A stretch of DNA of 64,000 nt from Streptomyces canus 299MFChir4.1 (GTDB lineage Bacteria; Actinomycetota; Actinomycetes; Streptomycetales; Streptomycetaceae), in contig NZ_KB911599.1 in NCBI RefSeq assembly GCF_000383615.1, positions 104,265 to 168,264 of the forward strand, given 5' to 3'. Below, in pieces: positions 49,024-56,138 of the stretch. The position numbers were made by a program, and so were the translations under genes. The notes under the pieces were generated by a model. That model did no database searches. It saw only the letters and a program-made list of their open reading frames with translations, and was not told the origin of the DNA. Numbering within the stretch: the first letter of the stretch is position 1; every line of letters starts with the position of its first letter.

Positions 49024-49767
49024 GTGATCGATGACGACGGGTACTTCGGAGAGTCCGTCGCGGCGACGTACGACGAGTCGTCGGCGGCGATGTTCGCACC
49101 CGGGGCGGTCGAACCGGCCGTGGCCGTGCTGGCGGAACTCGCCGGCGAGGGGCGGGCCCTGGAGCTGGGTGTCGGAACCGGGCGGATCGCGTTGCCGCTG
49201 GCGCGGCGCGGGGTCGAGGTGCACGGCATCGAGCTGTCCCGGGCGATGGCGGACCGGCTGCGGGCCAAGCCCGGGGGTGAGGCGGTCGGGGTGACGATCG
49301 GGGACTTCGCGACGGCCCGCGCGCCCGGCATCTTCTCGGTCGGTTACCTGGTCTTCAACACGATCATGAACCTGACGACCCAGGACGCCCAGGTGGACTG
49401 CTTCCGCAATGTCGCGGCCCATCTGGAGCCGGGCGGGACGTTCGTGGTGGAGGTCATGGTCCCCCAGCTGCGCAAGCTGCCTCCCGGGCAGAACACGGTG
49501 CCGTTCCACGTCGGCACGGACCGCCTCGGGTTCGACACCTACGACGTCGCCACCCAGGCGATGTCCTCCCACCACGTCAGGGTCTCGGAGGACGGCCAGG
49601 GCTCCTTCCGGTCCATCCCCTTCCGCTACGTCTGGCCCGCGGAGCTGGATCTCATGGCCCGGCTGGCCGGGATGCGGCTGCGGGAGCGGTGGGAGGACTG
49701 GAGCCGGGAGCCCTTCACGAGCGAGAGCGAGTCATGCGTCTCGGTGTGGGAGAAGTCCACGGACTGA
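49024..49767 (+). CDS. Class I SAM-dependent methyltransferase
   Basis: 247 residues. The SAM motif is ALELGVGTGRIALPLARRGV followed by VHGIELSRAM (acidic end of beta 2). Motif II is around VGYLVFNTIMNLTTQDAQV, and motif III is LEPGGTFVVEVMVP. The C-terminal part YVWPAELDLMARLAGMRLRE is typical of small-molecule methyltransferases of the UbiE/YdaC-like group. The acceptor is unknown. GTG at 49024 begins MIDDDGYFGESVAATYDES. It is divergent from the atu/liu-like cluster and convergent with the EamA gene across a repeat-rich gap. Confidence 0.84.
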   Translation: MIDDDGYFGESVAATYDESSAAMFAPGAVEPAVAVLAELAGEGRALELGVGTGRIALPLARRGVEVHGIELSRAMADRLRAKPGGEAVGVTIGDFATARAPGIFSVGYLVFNTIMNLTTQDAQVDCFRNVAAHLEPGGTFVVEVMVPQLRKLPPGQNTVPFHVGTDRLGFDTYDVATQAMSSHHVRVSEDGQGSFRSIPFRYVWPAELDLMARLAGMRLRERWEDWSREPFTSESESCVSVWEKSTD

Positions 49768-50290
49768 CCAGCGGGGCCGGTCCTTCCCGGGCTCCCTGAG
49801 CCATACGACCGTGCGCGGTGTGCGGGGCACCGACGCCGACCGGGGCAGCTGCGCCAGGCCGTCGGACAGCTGGGTGCGGGGTGGGGTGTCCGGGGCGTCG
49901 GACAGCTGGAGGCGGGTGGGGTGTCCGGGGCGTCGGACAGCTGGAGGCGGGTGGGGTGTCCGGGGCGTCGACGCCCATGGGGGCTGCCGCCCCACACCAC
50001 CAGAAGCCCCGGCGCAGACGAGATGACCGAACCGACCGAAGCAAGCCACCGCACCCCCCGGACACCGGGCGCCCATGGGGCGACCAGACCCTCGACACCA
50101 ACCGGAACCAACCGCCCCACCCCACCAGACACCCCGGCGCAGGCGCCCATGCCCCACCCCGGCAGCCCGGCAGCCCGTAGCCCCCCGCAGCCCGTCGCAG
50201 GCGGCCCCGCACCCCGCCCCGATCCCCCGGGCACCCTTCACCCGAGCCCCGGACCACACCCCCGTACGGCGCGCACCGCCCCCGCAAGGC
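49768..50290. other. Repeat-rich non-coding region between convergent genes
   Basis: 523 bases of very GC-rich, low-complexity sequence. It contains the 35-base tandem repeat (49861-49966) and several scattered copies of CGCCCATGGGG-like words (49969, 50070, 50145). Open frames here exist on several strands and differ in frame between repeat units, so they are not accepted as genes. Confidence 0.65.
49861..49966. repeat. Three tandem copies of a 35-36 base unit
   Basis: Units at 49861-49896 (36 bases), 49897-49931 and 49932-49966 (35 bases each, identical). Each starts GTCGGACAGCTGG and ends GGTGTCCGGGGC. GGACA and TGTCC arms inside each unit are complementary. The unit length is not a multiple of three, so it is not a protein repeat. 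There are no unique spacers, so it is not CRISPR. Confidence 0.85.
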
Positions 50291-51220
50291 TCACGGAGTG
50301 ATCGCCTTGCCCCGTCCCACCTGCGTCCGCACCGCTCCCATGCTCGCCGCGATCACGAGGGCGACGGCGAGGGCCTGGAGCGGGGACAGGGACTGGTCGA
50401 GGATCAGGAAGCCGGCGAGGGCGGCCATGGCCGGCTCCAGGCTCATGAGGATCGCGAAGGTGGAGGCGGGCAGGCTGCGCAGGGCGAGGAGTTCCAGGGT
50501 GTAGGGCAGGACGGAGGACATCAGGGCCACCGCCGCACCCAGGCCCACGGTCACCGGGTCGAGAAGCCGGGTGCCCGACTCGGCGATGCCGAGCGGCAGG
50601 AACGCCAGCGCGCCGATCGCCATCGCGAGGGCGAGGCCGTCGGCCTGCGGGAAGCGGCGGCCGGTGCGCGCGCTGAAGACGATGTACGACGCCCACATGG
50701 CACCCGCGCCCAGCGCGAACAGGACACCCGCCGGGTCCAGGTCGCCGAAGTCCCCGCCGCCGAGGAGGAAGACCCCGGCGAGCGCGAGTCCGGCCCAGAC
50801 GGTGTTGACCGCACGGCGGGAGGCGAGCACCGAGAGGGCGAGCGGGCCGAGGAACTCCAGGGTCACGGCGGCGCCGAGCGAGATGCGGTCCACGGCCTGG
50901 TAGAAGAGGCCGTTCATCGCCGCGAGGGTGAGGCCGAAGGCGACGACCGTGCCCCAGTCGGTGCGGGAGTGCCCCCGCAGCCGGGGCCGGCAGACCACCA
51001 GCAGGACGACGGCGGCCACCAGCAGTCGCAGGGCCACCACTCCGAGGGCGCCCGCCCTGGGCATCAGGGTCACGGCCAGCGCCGCGCCGAACTGCACGGA
51101 GACGCCTCCGGCCAGCACCAGTCCGACGGGGCCGAGGGAACCGAAGCGGCCGGGCCCGGGCGTGGGCGGGGTGGCCGCCGAGGTCGGCGACGACGTCGGG
51201 GCGCTGCTGGAGGTGGTCAC
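50291..51220 (-). CDS. EamA/RhtA-type inner-membrane exporter
   Basis: 309 residues. A Ser/Thr/Pro-rich cytoplasmic tail is followed by ten predicted helices in two EamA repeats (VGLVLAGGVSVQFGAALAVT, MNGLFYQAVDRISLGAAVTL, GVLFALGAGAMWASYIVFSA, STFAILMSLEPAMAALAGFL). The second repeat ends DQSLSPLQALAVALVIAAS. The closest group is RhtA, the threonine/homoserine exporter, and other amino acid exporters are likely. GTG at 51220 follows GGAAG at five bases. It is monocistronic by position. Confidence 0.86.
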   Translation of the reverse strand: MTTSSSAPTSSPTSAATPPTPGPGRFGSLGPVGLVLAGGVSVQFGAALAVTLMPRAGALGVVALRLLVAAVVLLVVCRPRLRGHSRTDWGTVVAFGLTLAAMNGLFYQAVDRISLGAAVTLEFLGPLALSVLASRRAVNTVWAGLALAGVFLLGGGDFGDLDPAGVLFALGAGAMWASYIVFSARTGRRFPQADGLALAMAIGALAFLPLGIAESGTRLLDPVTVGLGAAVALMSSVLPYTLELLALRSLPASTFAILMSLEPAMAALAGFLILDQSLSPLQALAVALVIAASMGAVRTQVGRGKAITP

Positions 51221-51323
51221 GGGACTTCCAGGGGTCGACTCGGGGTACGTCCATCTTGCTGCACTACTCAGTTCACGATAGTGGACCCAGTCATGTGCGT
51301 AAACCCGTTATACGACTGTCCCC

Positions 51324-51782
51324 CTACGACGGCTCCCGCACCATGAAGACGTCGACCGAATCCTCGGACTCCACGCTGAACCCGTGGCGCTCGTACAGCC
51401 GCCGGGCCGCGCTGCCCTGGAGGACGTTCAGGCGGACGAGTGCGCCGTCGGCGTCGGTCCGGGCGAGCACACCGCGCAGGACGGCCGAGCCGAGGCCGTG
51501 GCCCTGGAGCTCCGGGGCGATGAAGAAGTGCTCCAGCCAGTGGCCGTCCTCGGCCGGGCGCAGGGCGACGCAGCCCGCGAAACGGTCCCCGGCCTCGATG
51601 ATCGACAGGTGTCGCGCGACGAAGGCGTCCCGGAACCGCTGCCGTACCCGGTGCTCGTCGAACCGGCCCAGCCGCTCCAGGTCGGGGCGCATGACCACGG
51701 CCCGCAGTTCGGCTATGACCTCGACGTCGGCCGGTGTCGCGGGACGCAGGGTCCAGTGCGTGAGACGCGTGTTCGTTTCCAC
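51324..51782 (-). CDS. GNAT-family acetyltransferase
   Basis: 152 residues with a standard GNAT core: TLRPATPADVEVIAELRAVV, strand EHFFIAPELQGHGLGSAVLR (acetyl-CoA loop Q-x-x-G-x-G/A is QGHGLG), and LNVLQGSAARRLYERHGFSV. The acceptor is unknown, possibly a small amine or a protein N-terminus. GTG at 51782 (METNTRLTHW) is chosen; a TTG at 51827 would add 15 Pro/Arg-rich residues. It lies just downstream, on the same strand, of the FAD/Fe-S oxidase and its heptamer repeat. Confidence 0.83.
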   Translation of the reverse strand: METNTRLTHWTLRPATPADVEVIAELRAVVMRPDLERLGRFDEHRVRQRFRDAFVARHLSIIEAGDRFAGCVALRPAEDGHWLEHFFIAPELQGHGLGSAVLRGVLARTDADGALVRLNVLQGSAARRLYERHGFSVESEDSVDVFMVREPS

Positions 51783-51840
51783 GGCCGGAGTATCCCGCGA
51801 GCGGGGACCAGGAGGATCAGAACGCAAAACGCAGAATTCA

Positions 51841-51889
51841 GGTCTCGGGTCTCGGGTCTCGGGTCTCGGGTCTCAGGACTCAGGGCTCG
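51841..51889. repeat. Seven-base simple sequence repeat
   Basis: Units of GGTCTCG repeated four times exactly, then GGTCTCA, GGACTCA and GGGCTCG. It spans the stop codon of the FAD/Fe-S oxidase gene (51873-51875): the degenerate units are its last codons and the perfect ones lie just downstream. Confidence 0.8.
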
Positions 51890-54800
51890 TTTCGAGGGCC
51901 TCCGCCAGCACCTCCGCCAGATGTCTCCCCCGCACACCAGCCAACTGCTCCAGCTGCGTACGGCAGGAGAACCCGTCGGCCAGCACCACCGCGTCCCGCG
52001 GAGCCTGCCGTACCGACGGCAGCAGCTGTTCCTCCGCGCAGGCCCGGGACACCTCGAAGTGCCCTTTCTCGAAGCCGAAGTTGCCGGCGAGTCCGCAGCA
52101 GCCGCCGCTCAGGTCGCCGGCGAGTCCCGCGGCCTCGCGCAGCCGGCGGTCGGCCGTGTCGCCCAGGACCGCGTGCTGGTGGCAGTGGGTCTGGCCGACG
52201 ACCGGGCGGTTCAGGGCCGGTGGCCGCCAGTCGGGGGCGAGCCGTTCCAGGGCCTCCGCGAAGGTCAGGACCCGGGAGGCGAGGCGGGCGGCGCGCGGGT
52301 CGTCGTGCAGCAGTTCCGGCAGGTCGGAGCGGAGGGCGGCGGCGCAGCTCGGTTCCAGGACGACGACCGGGGCCCGGGTCTCCAGCACCGGGGTCATCAG
52401 GTCGAGGGTGCGGCGCAACACCGCACGGGCACGGTCGAGTTGCCCGGTCGACACGTACGTCAGGCCGCAGCAGACCCGGCCCCGGCCCCGTAGGAGGGAC
52501 ACCGGGTCGAGGGCGACCGTCCTGCCGTCGCCCACCGGCGCCTTCTCCAGGTGCACGGTGGGCGGCAGCGCCACCCGCAGCCCCGCCGCCTCCAGCACCC
52601 GTACGGCCGCCTGCCCCACGGAGGGGGAGAGATGCTCGGTGAAGGTGTCCGGCCACAGGACGACGAGGTCACCGGTGTCGCGCGCGTTCCGTCCAGGGGC
52701 GTTCCGCCCGAGGGCGTTTCGCCCGTCCCACCACCGGCTGAACGTCTCCGTCGCCACCTTCGGGATCCGCCGCTCGGGCGTGATCCCGCCGAGCCGCTTG
52801 GCGAGGGCCGCCAACGGCCGTACCGAGGCAAGGGCGTTGACCACCGCGGCCGCCCGCACCCGGTCCACCCGGCGCAGCCATTCCGGCAGCCGGCCCATGC
52901 TGTGGTGGGACGCCGGGCGCCGCCGCCCCGCGTAGTGGTGGTGCAGGAACTCCGCCTTGTACGTGGCCATGTCGACCCCGACCGGGCAGTCGGACCGGCA
53001 GCCCTTGCAGGACAGGCACAGGTCCAGCGCGTCGCGGACCTCCGTGGACCGCCAGCCGTCGGTGACCACTTCACCGGCCAGCATCTCGTGCAGCAGCCGG
53101 GCACGCCCGCGCGTGGAGTGCGCCTCCTCGCCGGTGGCCCGGAAGGACGGGCACATGACGGCGGCCCCGGACGACCCTGTCGTACGGCATTTCGCGACCC
53201 CGACGCAGCGGCGTACGGCGGCGGAGAAGTCACCGCCGTCGGCCGGGTAGCCGAAGGCCACGTCGACCGGCTCGCGGGGCAGGACGGAGAAGCGGAGGTT
53301 GGTGTCGAGGGGGGCCGGGCGGACCAGCATCCCCGGGTTGAGCAGGTCGTCCGGGTCCCACACCGCCTTCGCCCGCTCGAACAGGGCGACCATCTCGTCG
53401 CCGTACATCTTCGGCAGCAGTTCGGCCCGCGCCTGCCCGTCCCCGTGCTCGCCGGACAGGGACCCGCCGTGGGCCGCCACGAGCTCGGCGAGCTCCTCGG
53501 AGAAGCGGCGGAACCGCCCGATCCCCGCCCGTGTCAGCAGGTCGAAGTCGATGCGGACGTGGATGCAGCCGTCGCCGAAGTGTCCGTACGGGGTGCCGCG
53601 CAGCCCGTGTGCTCCCAGCAGCTCCCGGAAGTCCCGCAGGTACGCGCCCAGCCGCCGCGGCGGCACCGCGCAGTCCTCCCAGCCGGGCCAGGCCTCGGAG
53701 CCTCCCCCAGCCCTGGGGGGCTGGGAGGTGCCCCCAGGCATCCGGGTCGCCGTGCCGCTGGCATCCTCGCGGATGCGCCACAGGGCCCGCTGTCCGGCCG
53801 GGTCGGTCACCACGTGCGCGTCGAGGACGTCGGCCGCGCGCACGATCTCCTCCGCAAGCGCGCGTGCCTCGCTCCCGGACGAGCCGCCCGTCTCCACGAA
53901 CAGCCAGGCGCCGCCCCGCGGCAGCGCGGCCGCCGAGGGCACCAGGTCGGCCGCCATGCCCTCCACCGTCAGGGGGCGGTGCACCAGCAGCCCGGCGGCG
54001 GCCTCGGCGGCCGCGCCCTCGTCCGCGTACCCGAGGACCGCGAGGGCACGCGCGGGCGGCGCCTCGACCAGCCGGACCACGGCCTCGGTGAGCACGCCGA
54101 GGGTGCCCTCGCTGCCGCAGAAGGACCGGGCGACGTCGGCCCGGTGCTCCGGCAGGAGGGCGTCCAGGGCGTACCCGGAGATCCGCCGGGGCAGCTCGGG
54201 GAAGCCGGTCCGCAGGCGGGCCAGGTCGCCGTCGACCAGCTCCCGCAGCCCCGCCGGCGCCCCGGCCCAGCCCTGCCCGAGCCGCAGCCGCTGCCCGCGC
54301 GCGGTGACGACGTCGAGCTCGCTCACGCTGTCCGCGGTGGTCCCCCATGCCACGGAGTGCGAGCCGCAGGAGTTGTTCCCGATCATCCCGCCGAGCGTGC
54401 ACCGGCTGTGGGTGGAGGGGTCGGGCCCGAACCGCAGCCCGTGCGGCGCGACCGCGTCCTGGAGCCGGTCGAGCACGAGGCCGGGCTGCACGACGGCGGT
54501 ACGCGCCCCGGGGTCGAGTGCCAGGACCCGGTTCATGTGCCGGGTGAAGTCGAGCACGACGCCGGTTCCGGTGGCCTGCCCGGCGATGGAGGTACCGCCG
54601 CCGCGGGGCACGACGGGGACGCCATGGGTACGGCAGACCTCCAGCACGGCGGCCACGTCGTCGGCGTCCCGGGGGGCGACGACCCCGAGGGGGACGCGCC
54701 GGTAGTTGGACGCGTCCATGGTGGTCAGGGCCCGGGAGGTGACGTCGAAACCGACCTCGCCCCGGACGGCCTTCCGCAGATCGGCCTCAAGATCCGTCAT
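51873..54800 (-). CDS. FAD-linked oxidase fused to Fe-S/CCG domains (D-2-hydroxyacid dehydrogenase-like)
   Basis: 975 residues. The N-terminal PCMH/GlcD-type FAD domain has VPRGGGTSIAGQATGTGVVL and IGNNSCGSHSVAWGTTADSV, followed by the FAD-oxidase C-terminal domain (SGEHGDGQARAELLPKMYG). Next is a 4Fe-4S region with CVGVAKC, CPSF and CLSCKGCRSDCPVGV. The end has CCG-type motifs (CCGLTYVS, LEPSCAAALR, THCHQHAV, GGCCGLAGNFG). It is like YdiJ/GlcDF fusions that oxidise D-2-hydroxy acids such as D-lactate or D-2-hydroxyglutarate at the membrane. A palindromic DNA repeat adds about 12 residues (GTSQPPRAGGGS). ATG 54800 has GGAG at five bases. Confidence 0.88.
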   Translation of the reverse strand: MTDLEADLRKAVRGEVGFDVTSRALTTMDASNYRRVPLGVVAPRDADDVAAVLEVCRTHGVPVVPRGGGTSIAGQATGTGVVLDFTRHMNRVLALDPGARTAVVQPGLVLDRLQDAVAPHGLRFGPDPSTHSRCTLGGMIGNNSCGSHSVAWGTTADSVSELDVVTARGQRLRLGQGWAGAPAGLRELVDGDLARLRTGFPELPRRISGYALDALLPEHRADVARSFCGSEGTLGVLTEAVVRLVEAPPARALAVLGYADEGAAAEAAAGLLVHRPLTVEGMAADLVPSAAALPRGGAWLFVETGGSSGSEARALAEEIVRAADVLDAHVVTDPAGQRALWRIREDASGTATRMPGGTSQPPRAGGGSEAWPGWEDCAVPPRRLGAYLRDFRELLGAHGLRGTPYGHFGDGCIHVRIDFDLLTRAGIGRFRRFSEELAELVAAHGGSLSGEHGDGQARAELLPKMYGDEMVALFERAKAVWDPDDLLNPGMLVRPAPLDTNLRFSVLPREPVDVAFGYPADGGDFSAAVRRCVGVAKCRTTGSSGAAVMCPSFRATGEEAHSTRGRARLLHEMLAGEVVTDGWRSTEVRDALDLCLSCKGCRSDCPVGVDMATYKAEFLHHHYAGRRRPASHHSMGRLPEWLRRVDRVRAAAVVNALASVRPLAALAKRLGGITPERRIPKVATETFSRWWDGRNALGRNAPGRNARDTGDLVVLWPDTFTEHLSPSVGQAAVRVLEAAGLRVALPPTVHLEKAPVGDGRTVALDPVSLLRGRGRVCCGLTYVSTGQLDRARAVLRRTLDLMTPVLETRAPVVVLEPSCAAALRSDLPELLHDDPRAARLASRVLTFAEALERLAPDWRPPALNRPVVGQTHCHQHAVLGDTADRRLREAAGLAGDLSGGCCGLAGNFGFEKGHFEVSRACAEEQLLPSVRQAPRDAVVLADGFSCRTQLEQLAGVRGRHLAEVLAEALETSPES
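53701..53737. repeat. Palindromic repeat inserted in the FAD/Fe-S oxidase coding region
   Basis: CCTCCCCCAGCCC (53701-53713) and GGGCTGGGAGG (53718-53728) form an imperfect hairpin followed by tgcccccag. This is a widespread Streptomyces intergenic palindrome, as I remember it. Here it lies inside a gene, keeps the frame, and encodes GTSQPPRAGGGS between GTATRMPG and SEAWPGWEDC. Confidence 0.7.
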
Positions 54801-54878
54801 GACTCCAGCAAACCAGTCCGGTCAACACCGACGCGTCTCACCGGACGGACTACGTTTCGACCAGGTTTCCCCAGCGGC

Positions 54879-54884
54879 TACGCT
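54879..54884 (+). promoter_or_regulatory. Probable -10 of a leaderless serC promoter
   Basis: TACGCT at 54879-54884, six bases before the GTG start at 54891. A weak -35 TTCGAC at 54856-54861 lies 17 bases upstream. No ribosome binding site exists. Transcription would begin at the start codon. Confidence 0.45.
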
Positions 54885-54890
54885 CCCCTC

Positions 54891-56009
54891 GTGGCTGAGA
54901 TCCAGATTCCCGCTGACATCAAGCCCGCCGACGGTCGATTCGGCGCGGGCCCCTCCAAGGTGCGGACGGAAGCGCTGGACGCGCTGGCCGCAACCGGTAC
55001 CTCCCTGCTCGGCACCTCCCACCGCCAGGCGCCCGTCAAGAACCTGGTCGGACAGGTCCGCGAGGGCATCAGTGAGCTGTTCTCGCTCCCCGAGGGCTAT
55101 GAGGTCGTCCTCGGCAACGGCGGCTCCACCGCGTTCTGGGACGTCGCGACGCACGGCCTGATCGAGAACAAGTCGCAGCACCTGACGTTCGGCGAGTTCT
55201 CGTCGAAGTTCGCGAAGGCGTCCAAGCTGGCCCCCTGGCTGGCCGAGCCCACCGTCATCTCCTCCGAGCCCGGCACGCACCCGGAGCCGCAGGCCGAGGC
55301 GGGCGTCGACGTGTACGCGTACACGCACAACGAGACGTCCACCGGTGTGGCCGCTCCCATCAAGCGGGTGACCGGTGCCGACGAGGGCGCCCTGGTCCTC
55401 GTGGACGCGACGAGTGGCGCCGGCGGTCTCCCGGTCGACATCGCCGAGACGGATGTCTACTACTTCGCCCCGCAGAAGTCCTTCGCCTCCGACGGCGGCC
55501 TGTGGATCGGCGTGTTCTCCCCGGCCGCGATCGAGCGCGCCGAGCGGATCCACGCGTCCGGCCGGCACGTCCCGGAGTTCTTCTCGCTGCCGACGGCGAT
55601 CGACAACTCCCGCAAGAACCAGACGTACAACACCCCGGCCCTCGCCACCCTCTTCCTGCTGAACCAGCAGCTGGAGTGGATCAACGGCCAGGGCGGCCTC
55701 GCCTGGTCGACGGCCCGCACGAAGGACTCCTCGACCCGCCTCTACACCTGGGCGGAGGAGTCCAAGCACGCCACCCCGTTCGTCACCGACCCGGCCAAGC
55801 GCTCCCAGGTCATCGGCACGATCGACTTCTCGGACGAGATCGACGCCGCGGCCGTGGCCAAGGTGCTGCGCGCCAACGGTGTCGTCGACACCGAGCCCTA
55901 CCGCAAGCTCGGCCGCAACCAGCTGCGCGTGGCGATGTTCCCGGCGATCGACCCGGCGGACGTCGAGGCGCTGACGAAGTGCGTGGACTACGTCATCGAG
56001 AAGCTGTAA
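54891..56009 (+). CDS. serC: Phosphoserine aminotransferase
   Basis: PLP enzyme of serine (and pyridoxine) synthesis that transaminates 3-phosphohydroxypyruvate with glutamate. It has 372 residues. FGAGPSKVRTEALDAL at the start is the actinobacterial SerC signature; GNGGSTAFWDVAT binds the cofactor phosphate; the PLP lysine is in YYFAPQKSFASDGG; C-terminal RNQLRVAMFPAIDPADV is conserved. The GTG start at 54891 begins MAEIQIPADIKP. No ribosome binding site precedes it, and a -10-like TACGCT is six bases upstream. It is divergent from the FAD/Fe-S oxidase. Two strong hairpins end it. Confidence 0.95.
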   Translation: MAEIQIPADIKPADGRFGAGPSKVRTEALDALAATGTSLLGTSHRQAPVKNLVGQVREGISELFSLPEGYEVVLGNGGSTAFWDVATHGLIENKSQHLTFGEFSSKFAKASKLAPWLAEPTVISSEPGTHPEPQAEAGVDVYAYTHNETSTGVAAPIKRVTGADEGALVLVDATSGAGGLPVDIAETDVYYFAPQKSFASDGGLWIGVFSPAAIERAERIHASGRHVPEFFSLPTAIDNSRKNQTYNTPALATLFLLNQQLEWINGQGGLAWSTARTKDSSTRLYTWAEESKHATPFVTDPAKRSQVIGTIDFSDEIDAAAVAKVLRANGVVDTEPYRKLGRNQLRVAMFPAIDPADVEALTKCVDYVIEKL

Positions 56010-56033
56010 CACCCGCTTCCGCTACGACGACGA

Positions 56034-56061
56034 GGGGCGCCCGGCAAACACCGGGCGCCCC
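56034..56061. terminator. Terminator hairpin 1 after serC
   Basis: GGGGCGCCCGG (56034-56044), loop CAAACA, CCGGGCGCCCC (56051-56061), then TTCTC: a perfect 11-bp stem 25 bases after the serC stop. Confidence 0.85.
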
Positions 56062-56091
56062 TTCTCGCGCTTCCGCCTCCAGGTCGACGGT

Positions 56092-56123
56092 GAGGGCGCC
56101 CGGCGATGGTGCCGGGCGCCCTC
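56092..56123. terminator. Terminator hairpin 2, facing the tripeptidyl aminopeptidase gene
   Basis: GAGGGCGCCCGGC (56092-56104), loop GATGGT, GCCGGGCGCCCTC (56111-56123): a perfect 13-bp stem 16 bases beyond the end of the convergent gene (stop at 56139). It shares GGGCGCCCGG with hairpin 1. Confidence 0.85.
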
Positions 56124-56138
56124 TTCGGTTCGGGTCGG

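Noticed and set aside
49861..49966. CRISPR array
   Set aside because: Units are directly adjacent with no unique spacers, and no cas genes are present.
49715..50287. Minus-strand frames of 120-200 codons in the repeat region
   Set aside because: The 35-base unit shifts frame at each copy and the products are low-complexity Pro/Arg/Ser sequence.
52551..54890. Plus-strand frame continuous with serC, giving a 1152-residue product
   Set aside because: Everything before 54891 is antisense shadow of the FAD/Fe-S oxidase.
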